Assembly (NCBI GenBank): GCA_025146925.1
Contig: CP102260.1
Coordinates: 263,001-327,000, forward strand
Source of the DNA: [Bacteroides] pectinophilus
GTDB lineage: Bacteria > Bacillota > Clostridia > Lachnospirales > Lachnospiraceae
Direction of reading: 5' to 3'
Length of the DNA: 64,000 nucleotides
Part shown: positions 24,907 through 33,514 of the stretch, one piece after another
Position numbering within the stretch: position 1 is the stretch's first letter
Layout of the letters: each line of letters begins with the position of its first letter
Notes under the pieces: model-generated
Databases searched by the model: none
Told to the model about the DNA's origin: nothing
Seen by the model: only the letters and a program-made list of their open reading frames with translations
Made by a program: the position numbers and the translations under genes

Positions 24907-25614
24907 TTAAACCATCCTCCTTACAAACTCCATATGTTTTTCTTTTAAATTCTGCTTATGGGAGCGGGCAATCAGAAGTCTTTCTTCATTGTCCATCACT
25001 ACTTCATCTCCATCAATCGCCCTGATATGCCCAAGATTGATGATATATGATACATGAATATGGGCAAAGACCTTATCATCAAGCTGTTTCCATATTTCTT
25101 CAGTTGTCATATTTGCCTTGAAATTTTCTGAAATCGTATGTATCACTGCCTGACGACCTTTCTTCTCAAAATACACAATATCATCGCAGCTAATACGAAA
25201 CTGATTTTTTCGGAACTGAAAGACAAAGTCACGCTTTATCATATGAAGATACTGCATGGCTTTTAAAAGAACGGACTCCAGCTTTTCCACTGTAATCGGT
25301 TTAGAAATATAGTCAAAGGTAATAACCTCAAAAACATCCATAACATACTGAGTATATCCAGTCAGGAATACAAACAATGCTTTGGCATCTATTTTCCGGA
25401 TTTCTTTTGCAAGCTGCAAACCATTCATCTCCGGCATTTCAATGTCAAATATATACAGATGATACATTTCTCCATAATCTATAACATGCTTCAGCAACTC
25501 CTTCGCTGTAAAATACACTTCATAAGAAAACTGGTACTGTGCTAACTTATCAAAAGCACTTTCCAGCATTTCTACATCTGTTCTGCTGTCATCACAGACC
25601 GCAATATTAAGCAT
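24907..25614 (-). CDS. agrA: AgrA-like LytTR response regulator, system 2
   Basis: 235 residues, AAGGAGGAAG upstream. The receiver has AVCDDS and the phospho-Asp in YIFDIEMPEMNG. The LytTR domain contains IVYFEKKGRQAVIHT, VFAHIHVSYIINLGHI and a final LIARSHKQNL. The likely target is the GTTACACTT direct repeat in front of agrD2. It is first in an operon with the kinase. Confidence 0.9.
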   Translation of the reverse strand: MLNIAVCDDSRTDVEMLESAFDKLAQYQFSYEVYFTAKELLKHVIDYGEMYHLYIFDIEMPEMNGLQLAKEIRKIDAKALFVFLTGYTQYVMDVFEVITFDYISKPITVEKLESVLLKAMQYLHMIKRDFVFQFRKNQFRISCDDIVYFEKKGRQAVIHTISENFKANMTTEEIWKQLDDKVFAHIHVSYIINLGHIRAIDGDEVVMDNEERLLIARSHKQNLKEKHMEFVRRMV

Positions 25615-25658
25615 AACACTTCCTCCTTTTCGGGCTTGGAAGCAGGAAGCACTTCAAT

Positions 25659-25979
25659 TTATCTAATCAACTTAGATAAATACGCCAGCACACGGTCAAA
25701 AAAATCATTTCTCTGCTCTTTTGTGCTGTTCGCAACATAGTAATCCAAATTAAAATCTTTTATGTTGCTGCTCTCGCCTGTTATAAGATATGTAGGATCA
25801 ATTCCATATTTATGATAGAGTGTCAATACTTTATCTACAGATATTCCAGTTACACCTGCTTCAAGTTTTCGATAATGTTCTACTGTAACACCCAATACAT
25901 CCGCAATTTCTGACTTTTCAAGGTTCATATTCAGTCTTGCCTCTCTTAGTCTCTTTCCTATCTGTATATTGGCATCTTT
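25659..25979 (-). pseudogene. XRE-family regulator lacking its start codon
   Basis: A complete helix-turn-helix reads upstream of the first ATG (25928): IQIGKRLREARLNMNLEKSE continues in frame to about 25979, then meets the end of a transporter fragment with no start codon. The remainder, SEIADVLGVTVEHYRKLEAG and a helical C-terminus, looks intact. Initiation at the internal ATG 25928 would delete helix 1 of the DNA-binding domain. Related regulators sit beside agr loci in other Clostridia, to my knowledge. Confidence 0.6.
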
Positions 25980-26701
25980 TCTTCCTGTGCAACACCAATA
26001 CCTCCACCGAGCTTTACACCTAATGAAGTACAGGAGAACATGGAACCGTCAATCCGCTTTCCACTCTTTAAATAAGTATGTTCTGAACACTGTGCAATTA
26101 CTGCACTCATGTCTCCCTGCCACGGTCCTTCTCCGAGGGATGTAAGAACTGTAAATAACAGCATCAGCGGAACACTTCCCAGATAACCTGCCACTGCAAC
26201 CATCAAACGGCATACTGTAGCAAGCATATAACTATACTTGTTTAACTTATACATTCCTTTCATTTTTGAAACCAGTGCAGGTGTAACGGCAAGTGCAATG
26301 ATCAAAGGAATATTATTCGCCCATGAAAATACACCGAACAAATTCTTATTCAGCAATACATATGTCATAAAAAAGATTCCTACATTCACCATAGAAGCAC
26401 GAAGCTGCTGAAGAATATAGATCACACAAATCATTGAAAAATATTTATTACTAAAGAGAAGTTTTATTGTCTGCTTAAAAGAAAGTTTGTCATCTTCCTC
26501 TCCTGCCACACTGTCATCTTTTAATTCTTCATCTGACAGCTCTTTTACCGAAAATACAGCAAGTGTATTGGTAATAATACCTATAATACAGTAAATAAAT
26601 GCGATAGTTCTCCATGCGGCTGCACCGCCACCAAACATTTCTACTGCACCAACAGTAACAGACTGGATGACCAGATTCAATACTTTCCTCGATTCGCCCA
26701 T
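25958..26701 (-). pseudogene. Internal fragment of a GPH/MFS sugar:cation symporter
   Basis: Seven or eight membrane helices from the middle of a GPH-family transporter are present (WRTIAFIYCIIGIITNTLAV, then a cytosolic loop with DDKLSFKQTIKLLFSNKYF). The N-terminal helices and the C-terminal end are both missing. The reading frame enters from an unrelated fragment upstream and runs out into the XRE gene. It is a relic, not a working transporter. Confidence 0.75.
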
Positions 26702-26969
26702 CCGTCAAATCATAACTCATATCAAGAAAATCTAATATCTTTGCCTCTTGGACTGTCCCATCCAGAAGAATTATTTTTACTTTTCTGCTTATGTGCAAAA
26801 TACTACATACAAAATCCAAATAATCTTTAGGAGTTATTCCTGTTTTTATAAATTCTTTGTGAACCGATTCTCTCCATTCGCTCGCTCCTTCACCTGAAAA
26901 CGTGCTCCATACGCTTCGAACGACTGTAAGCACCTTAACTGCCCAATCAACATACTCTTTCCTATTCAC
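26686..26969 (-). pseudogene. Fragment of an unknown protein, fused out of frame to the transporter relic
   Basis: About 95 residues (MNRKEYVDWAVKVL ... SILHISRKVKIILLDGTV, FLDMSYDLT) form a plausible protein start. The tail faintly resembles the MmcQ/YjbR ending. After SYDLTDG the frame runs into the transporter fragment in another frame and is meaningless to a stop at 26529. I cannot name the family. Confidence 0.45.
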
Positions 26970-27134
26970 ATAATATATATGGGCATCATCAATCCCATCC
27001 TAGTTAGTAATTAGAATAGTATATACATTAGCGTCTTTTTCTGTTCACGTTTTTGGGGTATTACCAAATGGAAATAATTTAGTCAAAAAGATTGTGGTTA
27101 GATATTTGGTATCAAAAAACGTGATACAAAACAG

Positions 27135-27383
27135 GTGTTTAAAGCGATTGCACATCAACAAGGTGTTTCCGCATCAGAAGTAAAAGAACGTATTCAATCA
27201 ACCATCTGCATTTACCACAAGCACGACTGCCGCAGAACGATTGCGGCGATTTCCGACGCACTGCCGGATATGGACGCAGCTATGCGTCCGCTGGCAGAGC
27301 AGACGATCCATAAACTGCAAAACATAACCGACGCAGCATTTGAGGAAGCGCAGTTCACCATGACGCTTTCAGACGCAGAGTAA
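27135..27383 (+). CDS. Small helical protein, possibly Spo0A C-terminal-like; start uncertain
   Basis: 82 residues from GTG 27135, without a clear ribosome site. The start KAIAHQQGVSASEVKERIQS resembles the helix-turn-helix of small Spo0A C-terminal-like proteins, while the second half differs. The frame is open 30 bases farther upstream (IFGIKKRDTKQ) to a TAG, where only an ATA could start, so the original start codon may be mutated. The inverted repeat GTATCA/TGATAC (27109-27127) overlaps that stretch. The gene is more GC-rich than its surroundings, which suggests a separate origin. Confidence 0.45.
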   Translation: MFKAIAHQQGVSASEVKERIQSTICIYHKHDCRRTIAAISDALPDMDAAMRPLAEQTIHKLQNITDAAFEEAQFTMTLSDAE

Positions 27384-27389
27384 AAGATG

Positions 27390-27435
27390 ACGCGGGCGCG
27401 GCAGCCGATGATGACTGCTGCGCCCCGCGTTTTTT
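27390..27435. terminator. Strong GC-rich terminator
   Basis: ACGCGGGCGCGGCAG pairs with CTGCTGCGCCCCGCGT and is followed by TTTTT. It closes the plus-strand gene at 27383 and faces the lipoprotein gene that ends at 27466. Confidence 0.9.
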
Positions 27436-27465
27436 GTGCTAAGCTGTTTCCAATCGTAGGGATTG

Positions 27466-27891
27466 TTAAAAGTCAAGCCGCATCTTAGATAAGTTTGCCC
27501 AAACACCAATGATGTCAGAAGATGTAAAATAATAAAAATCAGAAGTTTCAGATTGTAGGTATCCCTTTTTTGTTGCAATACCAATGTAAACAAGTTCGTA
27601 ATTCGTCCCATCTGAAAGATCAAACACGAATTTTATTGTACTACCGTCGTTAGTAGAATCTGAATTTGCATCTTTCACAGGCAGCTCAGAAAAAAACGTA
27701 TATAGGTAGTCAATATCCGCTTCTTCTGTTAGCGTTTTTTCCTTGGTGTCTGCCTCTGAGTTAGAATAGTACGTTTCAATTTTCACAACATCTGATGCAG
27801 AAAAAGGAAAAACAATATATTCTTTCTTTCCACAACCAGAAATTCCAAATATAATTGCCATTGCGAGAAAAAATGTAAAGACTTTCTTCAT
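27466..27891 (-). CDS. Lipoprotein, DUF5301-like
   Basis: 141 residues. The signal sequence ends in a lipobox (FGISGC), so the mature protein is lipid-anchored outside the membrane. The domain IVFPFSASDVVKIETYY ... GTNYELVYIGIATKKGY ... YYFTSSDIIGVW resembles DUF5301. It follows the cysteine protease by 15 bases. Both lie behind an ECF-type promoter and a 33-codon leader peptide, so it is probably part of the same sigma regulon. Function unknown. Confidence 0.65.
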   Translation of the reverse strand: MKKVFTFFLAMAIIFGISGCGKKEYIVFPFSASDVVKIETYYSNSEADTKEKTLTEEADIDYLYTFFSELPVKDANSDSTNDGSTIKFVFDLSDGTNYELVYIGIATKKGYLQSETSDFYYFTSSDIIGVWANLSKMRLDF

Positions 27892-27906
27892 ACTTAACTT
27901 CCTTTT

Positions 27907-29016
27907 TTAATTTAATACAAACTGTGTACTTGAACCGACTAAACCACCGTCTAATGTGACGTGACTGTAACCAGACCATCCGTAATGGACAATTAGTTTA
28001 GTAACAAGCCCGCTTGTTGATGTTCCATAAGCGGTAACTGCATGAAATACTTTTCCACGACTTTGAACTTGCCCAGGAGAATCAGGAAAATATCCGAATA
28101 CAATTACTGGACGGTTTCGACCAACTTCTGCAAAAATATCGAAATTTGTTACATAGTATGTTGAAGTTGCCGCAACTCCATACTCATTGCAATAGTCGAT
28201 TAAGACATCTCGAATAGTTAATCCCCAAGAGGAATTCGATTTTCCATAAGAGAGTAACTTGTCTTGCAAAGTGTTTCCAGTAGTTTTTAAATTACCATTA
28301 GAATCAAGGAATGAACTGTCAATGACATTTCCCTTAACTTTATGCCAGTAATTCAAAATCAAACACGCTGCTGTATATCCACAGGTGTTATTCTCGTTTG
28401 CAGGATAAATTGCATTTTTGATATATTTGTAGTTTGGAATATACTTATTTGTTGCACGTGCTGAAAAATGAGATTGCAGTCTATTAACACTTGCCCTCGA
28501 ATTTAGATTCGTTTGCATAAGGGCTAATACTTCTGTATCTTTCTGTGTACGAGAGTTTTGTAATGCCGTATCAAATGCAGATTGTAAAGAACGGCATTCA
28601 GCAAAAGACATATCGTATTCGTTATGAATTACTGTGTGAACAAATTTATCACCCGACAGTTGATAATAGTTAAGGGGTCCAAAGTAGTATAAGTTTTCTG
28701 AAAGTCCCAAATATGGAGAAGGCGAATCTAATGCTTCTTCCAAATACTTGCCTGATTGTGGGTCGAAAATCATATATCCTGTATCACCCACTTCGACAAG
28801 TTCAAAATGATTATCACTTAGATCCGACAGAATCTTTGTTGTCAGAGTAACATTTTGACCTGTTTCTGCAGCAATCTTAGCGTTATGAATGATTTGATGC
28901 TGATTCGCACTGACCAACCAATTATCTGCATTAGTCTCAGTTTCCATAGCAAAAGCGGTGGCACTTGTCGAAAGCAATAATAAAGAAGCAAGCAAAACAC
29001 TTAATATCTTTTTCAT
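27907..29016 (-). CDS. Secreted papain-like cysteine protease (C39/C10-like)
   Basis: 369 residues, AAAGGAG upstream. Signal peptide to TAFAME, a propeptide-like region (about 25-200), then a papain-fold core: Cys212 in NNTCGYTAACLILNYW, His325 in KVFHAVTAYG, then VHYGWSGYSHVTLDG. This layout is that of streptopain-like and C39-like secreted proteases, though the exact family is uncertain. It could degrade host or competitor proteins, or mature a peptide. The leader peptide at 29101 lies 84 bases upstream in the same transcript. Confidence 0.75.
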   Translation of the reverse strand: MKKILSVLLASLLLLSTSATAFAMETETNADNWLVSANQHQIIHNAKIAAETGQNVTLTTKILSDLSDNHFELVEVGDTGYMIFDPQSGKYLEEALDSPSPYLGLSENLYYFGPLNYYQLSGDKFVHTVIHNEYDMSFAECRSLQSAFDTALQNSRTQKDTEVLALMQTNLNSRASVNRLQSHFSARATNKYIPNYKYIKNAIYPANENNTCGYTAACLILNYWHKVKGNVIDSSFLDSNGNLKTTGNTLQDKLLSYGKSNSSWGLTIRDVLIDYCNEYGVAATSTYYVTNFDIFAEVGRNRPVIVFGYFPDSPGQVQSRGKVFHAVTAYGTSTSGLVTKLIVHYGWSGYSHVTLDGGLVGSSTQFVLN

Positions 29017-29069
29017 TATAAGTCTCCTTTCACTTAATTATCTGAAAACATCCTGCTTTGTCTTTCCTA

Positions 29070-29106
29070 AATATGCGCATAGCAATATTTCATGTATAAA
29101 CTATGC
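29070..29106 (-). promoter_or_regulatory. Hairpin overlapping the peptide 1 stop codon
   Basis: On the minus strand GCGCATAG (29099-29106), containing the TAG stop, pairs with CTATGCGC (about 29074-29081). The equivalent stem follows peptide 2 (about 34871-34907). A stem in which the stop codon is buried suggests translation-dependent control of the downstream gene. Confidence 0.55.
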
Positions 29107-29202
29107 GCCTATCCTGCTGATTTTAAGTCGCAGCCTCCATAGTGGGCAGGAGAAATAAGCAGCCCCGCGCATAATCCTATGCAGAGTAGTAACCTGTGTC
29201 AT
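29101..29202 (-). CDS. 33-codon peptide of the ECF regulon, copy 1
   Basis: The ribosome site AGGAGG lies 13 bases before ATG 29202. The last 16-18 residues (AYFSCPLWRLRLKISR) are identical to the peptide at 34777, as are the length of 33 residues, the ribosome-site context and the stop codon inside a hairpin. The N-terminal third differs (MTQVTTLHRIMRG). It is basic, with one Cys and no signal peptide. It could be a secreted signal or bacteriocin-like peptide, or a translated regulatory leader; the sequence does not decide. Confidence 0.6.
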   Translation of the reverse strand: MTQVTTLHRIMRGAAYFSCPLWRLRLKISRIGA

Positions 29203-29238
29203 CGCTTATTTCACCTCCTGTCGTGTCCTTTTACTCAT

Positions 29239-29266
29239 ATAACGGTCAAGATCAAAAAAAGGGACA
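29239..29266 (-). promoter_or_regulatory. ECF-type promoter, copy 1
   Basis: On the minus strand TGTCCC, 16 bases, CGTTAT. The same two boxes with the same spacing occur at 34198-34225 and 34713-34740 and nowhere else noticed in the window. It precedes the 33-codon peptide, the protease and the lipoprotein. Recognition by the adjacent ECF sigma factor is inferred. Confidence 0.75.
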
Positions 29267-29457
29267 AACTTTTTTGAAATTATTTTTGATTATTTTTGAT
29301 TCATACCTTGTTAATGGGTTGCCACTTTCCTGCGCAACATTCTTGTGGTATAATTTGAAACAAGCAGACGCTGTAACGAATACCCATAATGTGCAAGAAT
29401 AAATTTACTTGCTCACTTAGAATGGATGGCTGCAGGGCTATCCATGAGGAAACTTAT

Positions 29458-29991
29458 ATGATGATACTCCTATTTAGTGTTTTGAATGATGAACAACGTG
29501 CGCTGGTAGAGCGGATATTCCATGAGCATCATATCCACTTCCAGCGCATTTCGTTTAATATTGTGAAGTCAGAGGAAGCCGCAGAGGATGTCGTGTCCAC
29601 TGCATTTATAAAAATCATGGACAACATCGAAAAAATTTCTGATTTACCCTGTCCCCAAATGACCGCTTTCTGCGTTACCATAGTGAAAAATGCTTCTATT
29701 GACGTACTACGTCAATTACAACAGAGTGTTCACATTGATTACTGGGACAATATTTCGGACGAGGACACGGACGATATTGAAGATGAATGTATTCACAATG
29801 CAGATGTACATAGGCTGACTGAGGTAATAGATCAGCTTAATCCCGATGATCGGCATTTTATCTATCTTCGCTATACGCTGGAAATGGGATATAGAGAGAT
29901 TGGTGAATTGCTGAACATTTCGGAGGATGCCGCAAAAAAACGTGGGCAGCGGCTCGTCAAGAAGCTCCAAAAACTGTATGAGGAAAGGTGA
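29458..29991 (+). CDS. ECF-type RNA polymerase sigma factor
   Basis: 177 residues from ATG 29458 (GAGGAAAC upstream; the earlier ATG at 29389 lacks a ribosome site). Region 2 contains FNIVKSEEAAEDVVSTAFIK, region 4 contains LRYTLEMGYREIGELLNISE followed by AKKRGQRLVKKL. This is the small two-domain group 4 sigma. The anti-sigma gene begins 5 bases after its stop. A TATAAT box near 29350 suggests housekeeping transcription. Three copies of a TGTCCC-N16-CGTTAT promoter within 6 kb are its probable targets. Confidence 0.88.
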   Translation: MMILLFSVLNDEQRALVERIFHEHHIHFQRISFNIVKSEEAAEDVVSTAFIKIMDNIEKISDLPCPQMTAFCVTIVKNASIDVLRQLQQSVHIDYWDNISDEDTDDIEDECIHNADVHRLTEVIDQLNPDDRHFIYLRYTLEMGYREIGELLNISEDAAKKRGQRLVKKLQKLYEER

Positions 29992-29995
29992 CGAT

Positions 29996-30928
29996 ATGGA
30001 TATGAATTGGCAAACCATGCTGCATGAAGCAGCAAATGCCAGCTTTGAAAAGGATATAGAAGTTCGCTCTGCCGCCGATAATGACGCCTACTCCTGTGTA
30101 GATTTACCGAAAGCAAAGATCCGAGAATTAAGCGAAAAGATTCTGCACTTGCCGCATCAGGGAATTGTTCTATTATTTAGTAGATACTGCTTCCGGCTAT
30201 CTCCCCAAGAAACTGAAAAGTTTTTCCAAATGAAAAATGCAAAGGGTCGCTTCCGCTTTTACCGTGAACTACTTTCTACAAGCATGGGGCTTAGCTCGGA
30301 GCAAGTGATTTCGGATGCTTCTCTCAATCGCGCCTGTAAAATTGCTATGAAAGACTATTTACGCACGGAGCTAAAAGAGGATGCTGCTGTAAGTAGTACC
30401 GGAAAGAGCCGAACGCATATTGTGTTCAGACGGTTCGGCAAAGCTGTTGCAGTCGCAGCAATTACCATAACCCTGTTGTTCTCAACGGCTATGGTAACTA
30501 ATGCAAAGATCAGGGAAAAAGTGATTGCGTGGATAGTCGAGACATTTGAAAAATACAGTATCTTTGAACTGCAAAGCGACGGGGAAAACACAAAGCCCGA
30601 TTTGCAGAGCTATAAGCCTACCTATCTTCCCGACGGGGCGGAATTGAAGAATACGGTTGAACAGCCGGAAATGCTTGCCTATGAATATGCCATCAACGAA
30701 TCGAGTTATTTTAATATTCTTCTTAGTAAATCAGATACAAGGATTTACGCCGACGCAGAAAATACAGAAATTGAATCGTTTGACAAGGATGGTGTGATTG
30801 GCTACTACTTCAAGAAAGATGATTTGAATTATATTTGCTATGAGCGGGATGGCGATTTCTTTTCTATATATGGCTCTATTGATATGGACGAACTGATAAA
30901 AATTGCCGCTGGTATAACAACAGAATGA
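29996..30928 (+). CDS. Membrane anti-sigma factor with DUF4367-type sensor domain
   Basis: 310 residues from ATG 29996; its ribosome site AGGTGA contains the sigma stop codon. The N-terminal cytosolic part (1-148) would hold the sigma factor, one membrane helix follows (about 149-170), then an extracellular domain (YKPTYLPDGAELKNTVEQ ... GYYFKKDDLNYICYERDGD) of DUF4367 type. This is a usual ECF partner in Lachnospiraceae and Ruminococcaceae. The signal it senses is unknown. It is followed by a long hairpin at 30976. Confidence 0.85.
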   Translation: MDMNWQTMLHEAANASFEKDIEVRSAADNDAYSCVDLPKAKIRELSEKILHLPHQGIVLLFSRYCFRLSPQETEKFFQMKNAKGRFRFYRELLSTSMGLSSEQVISDASLNRACKIAMKDYLRTELKEDAAVSSTGKSRTHIVFRRFGKAVAVAAITITLLFSTAMVTNAKIREKVIAWIVETFEKYSIFELQSDGENTKPDLQSYKPTYLPDGAELKNTVEQPEMLAYEYAINESSYFNILLSKSDTRIYADAENTEIESFDKDGVIGYYFKKDDLNYICYERDGDFFSIYGSIDMDELIKIAAGITTE

Positions 30929-30975
30929 TATACTCATCTTAGCTGAACAAATCGTTAAGGAAAGAATCGAAGGTG

Positions 30976-31046
30976 GTGCAAACGAAAAAGCAGTATTGAG
31001 ACTTTTCATTAACTGCCCTTTCGTTTGCATCAATTTCGATTTTTTC
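30976..31046 (+). terminator. Long hairpin after the sigma/anti-sigma operon
   Basis: GTGCAAACGAAA pairs with TTTCGTTTGCAT, extended by GCAGT/ACTGC, and is followed by a T-rich run. It probably ends the operon. From 31047 to 31216 I see no gene. Confidence 0.7.
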
Positions 31047-31216
31047 TGGTTGAACAAAGCGCGTCAACTCTATATGGACTTTTAATTCTGACACTCTATT
31101 TATAATAGGATAGCGTGTACAGATAGAAATACATAGGATTTTTAATTCAGTCCTGTATTACGGCATCAGAAACAAGCCTCCTTAAGGAAGCTAAAAAAAC
31201 ATTCTGTTACGATTCA

Positions 31217-32392
31217 TTAACAGAGCATATGTGGTTTCGGTTTTATGAAATGTTGTTCTGTGGGTAGAGGAATAATCTTACCACCACAGGAAGAGCACTT
31301 GCATATATCTTTATTATAAAGAAGACGGATAATGGCAGGTGCATCCATATCTTTCAGCTTGGAAATATATTTTTTGCAACCAAGGATGTTTCTGCACAAG
31401 GTAATCTTTTTCTTCTTATTTCTGGATGAAAGAAGACCATAGTGCCTGATACGTACAAAACGTTTTGGAGGAACATGCATTAAAAATCGACGGATAAATT
31501 CCTCGCCGGATATGGTGATCTCTTTCCAAAGCCCTTGGTTTTTGTAATCTTTAGCAGAAAATGTAACTGTAGATTCTGTCATGTCTTTGATACGGTAGTT
31601 GCTGATAGCAATCCGGTGGGTGTATTTTCCAAGGTATCTGATGACAGATTCGGCACCGTCAAATGGTTTCTTGCAATAAGGAATCCATTCCTTTGCATAG
31701 CAGGTATTTAACAATTCCTTGAAAGTATAGTAGTTTTTGTAAGGTGCAGCCGATCCATGAAATTCAAGCCTGTCATTTTCCCAGAGTTGCTTAAGTTCAG
31801 CCATATATTTTCCACGAAATATTTTGGAGATCACCTTGATCGGAAGAAAAAACTCTTTCCCGTTGTCTTTCCAATGATTTTTCACATCCAGCCCTCCACC
31901 AAGAACAATCGCATGGATATGAGGATGAAAATTCATGGTGCTTCCCCATGTATGGAGGATACAAATATAGCCGATATCAGTCCCAAGATATTTACTATCA
32001 GCAGCAAGTTCACTGAGAGTATCTGAAGCCGCATGATAAAGAGCAGTATATAAGAATTTCTGGTTGCTGTAGATAATGGGATTGAGTTCTTCTGGAACTG
32101 TAAAAACCACATGGAAATAAGGAGCATCTAGGATATCCTCACGCCGTGCATCTACCCACTTTTCCTTTGGAAACTCCTGACACATAGGACAGCATCTGTC
32201 ACGGTAGGAGTTATAGTGGACTGATATGCAGCCGCAGTCCTCGCATACGCTTACATTCACACCAAAGGCACCGGTTTTGCAATTCATGATGTGATAAGCG
32301 GCCTTTCGCTGAGCGGGAGAAATACTATGTGTGGATTCAAAAGATGGATAAAAACGATGAAAAACATCCTGAATCGTACAATCCTTACTCAT
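31217..32392 (-). CDS. IS91-family HUH transposase
   Basis: 391 residues. A zinc-binding N-terminus (CEDCGCISVHYNSYRDRCCPMC), the HUH metal motif in FHPHIHAIVLGGG, and a Tyr-containing catalytic helix (RYLGKYTHRIAIS) mark the Y2/Y1 rolling-circle transposase of IS91/IS801. A second zinc cluster lies near the C-terminus (CKCSSCGGK). Its ATG overlaps the end of the recombinase gene (ATGA), so the two are co-translated. The gene looks intact. Confidence 0.92.
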   Translation of the reverse strand: MSKDCTIQDVFHRFYPSFESTHSISPAQRKAAYHIMNCKTGAFGVNVSVCEDCGCISVHYNSYRDRCCPMCQEFPKEKWVDARREDILDAPYFHVVFTVPEELNPIIYSNQKFLYTALYHAASDTLSELAADSKYLGTDIGYICILHTWGSTMNFHPHIHAIVLGGGLDVKNHWKDNGKEFFLPIKVISKIFRGKYMAELKQLWENDRLEFHGSAAPYKNYYTFKELLNTCYAKEWIPYCKKPFDGAESVIRYLGKYTHRIAISNYRIKDMTESTVTFSAKDYKNQGLWKEITISGEEFIRRFLMHVPPKRFVRIRHYGLLSSRNKKKKITLCRNILGCKKYISKLKDMDAPAIIRLLYNKDICKCSSCGGKIIPLPTEQHFIKPKPHMLC

Positions 32393-33237
32393 GATTCACC
32401 ACCTTCCGGGTTGTCGAACGGGCTGCGGATTCCAAGAAGTGTCTTGTTGCTCACATGAAGGTAAACATCTGTAGAGCGAGGATCAACATGTCCCAGAAGT
32501 GACTGGATATATTTTATATCTGTGCCACTTTCGAATAGGTGGCTGGCAAAACTATGACGGCACGCATGAGAGGAAACATGACGGTTAATGCCGGCGAGTT
32601 TAGCACTTTTCTTAAAGAACTGGTTAACACTGGCTATATCCAGATATCCACCGGACCAGGAACTTGGGAAAAGGATATCTTTAGGGCGACCACATTTGAA
32701 CCAATACTCTGTGAGAAGGTCTAAATTTTTTTGAGACAGAATTGTATACCTGTCAATTCTGCCTTTGGTTTCACGAACATGAATTGTCATGTTGGTACGT
32801 GAAATGTCATCATAATGAAGATGAACAACCTCTGATACACGTAATCCGGAAGAATACATAGTTGCAATAATCGCTTTATGCTTCAGATTCGGAGTGGCGT
32901 CAATGATTGCATTTATTTCATCGCGTGATAGAACGGCAGGAAGATTTCGCTCTCTTTTCATAGCCGGAACAGTGTCATCATCCCAGACAATCTTCAGCAC
33001 CTTTTTATATAAGAACTTGATTGCAGACCGATAGTGATTGTGAGTTTCAGGAGACCTTCCTTCCAGACGTTTGGCAGTAAGAAAACTTTCCGCATCTTCA
33101 AGTGTAAGATCAGAAACATTTTTTCCAATCCAACGAAGAAAGTAGCTGACATCAGAGCAATACAGTTGAATAGTTCTTTCACGCAGGTTACGTTTTTCCG
33201 CCTCATTGCGGATGGATTCAAAAATATCTTTATACAT
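32389..33237 (-). CDS. Tyrosine recombinase carried by the IS91-like element
   Basis: 282 residues: an N-terminal SAM-like core-binding domain and a catalytic domain with Arg in SGLRVSEVVHL, HACRHSFASHL, LGHVDPRSTDVYLHV. The HxxR, H and Tyr positions are all present. Some IS91 relatives encode such a partner; its role in transposition is unclear. The ribosome site GGAGG is part of a leader hairpin (33244-33291), which may limit translation. Confidence 0.9.
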   Translation of the reverse strand: MYKDIFESIRNEAEKRNLRERTIQLYCSDVSYFLRWIGKNVSDLTLEDAESFLTAKRLEGRSPETHNHYRSAIKFLYKKVLKIVWDDDTVPAMKRERNLPAVLSRDEINAIIDATPNLKHKAIIATMYSSGLRVSEVVHLHYDDISRTNMTIHVRETKGRIDRYTILSQKNLDLLTEYWFKCGRPKDILFPSSWSGGYLDIASVNQFFKKSAKLAGINRHVSSHACRHSFASHLFESGTDIKYIQSLLGHVDPRSTDVYLHVSNKTLLGIRSPFDNPEGGES

Positions 33238-33243
33238 AATAAA

Positions 33244-33291
33244 ACCTCCAGAATAAGTAGTGTTAATAATTACATCTACCTATTCGGAGGT
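33244..33291 (-). promoter_or_regulatory. Leader hairpin sequestering the recombinase ribosome site
   Basis: ACCTCC-GAATA-GTAG pairs with CTAC-TATTC-GGAGGT with small mismatches. On the minus strand the 3' arm holds the GGAGG used by the recombinase at 33237, so folding would hide it. It could alternatively be a structural end of the element. Confidence 0.55.
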
Positions 33292-33514
33292 GCATTAGCG
33301 TCATAATTCCGATTGCGGAAGAGACTGGAAAATGTTATTCTTATCATAGGCAGTGGAGCTTTCTTAGTTCAGTTGTTTCGTGTGGTAACTTAACAATAAT
33401 GGATTATGAAAAGTAATTCCACTGCTATTTTAATAAAAATAAAACTGCGCCACAGCCTTGGCAGGCCATCGCGCAGCGATTTTGTTCAATCAAAATTTCA
33501 GGAGGTATAATAAA

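Larger units (their letters stand above)
31217..33293 (-). mobile_element. IS91-like insertion with accessory tyrosine recombinase
   Basis: Two overlapping genes (HUH transposase and tyrosine recombinase) form the element. IS91 types have no terminal inverted repeats, so the exact ends cannot be placed; the limits given are the coding limits plus the upstream hairpin. It separates the sigma/anti-sigma genes from two of their predicted target promoters. Confidence 0.7.
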
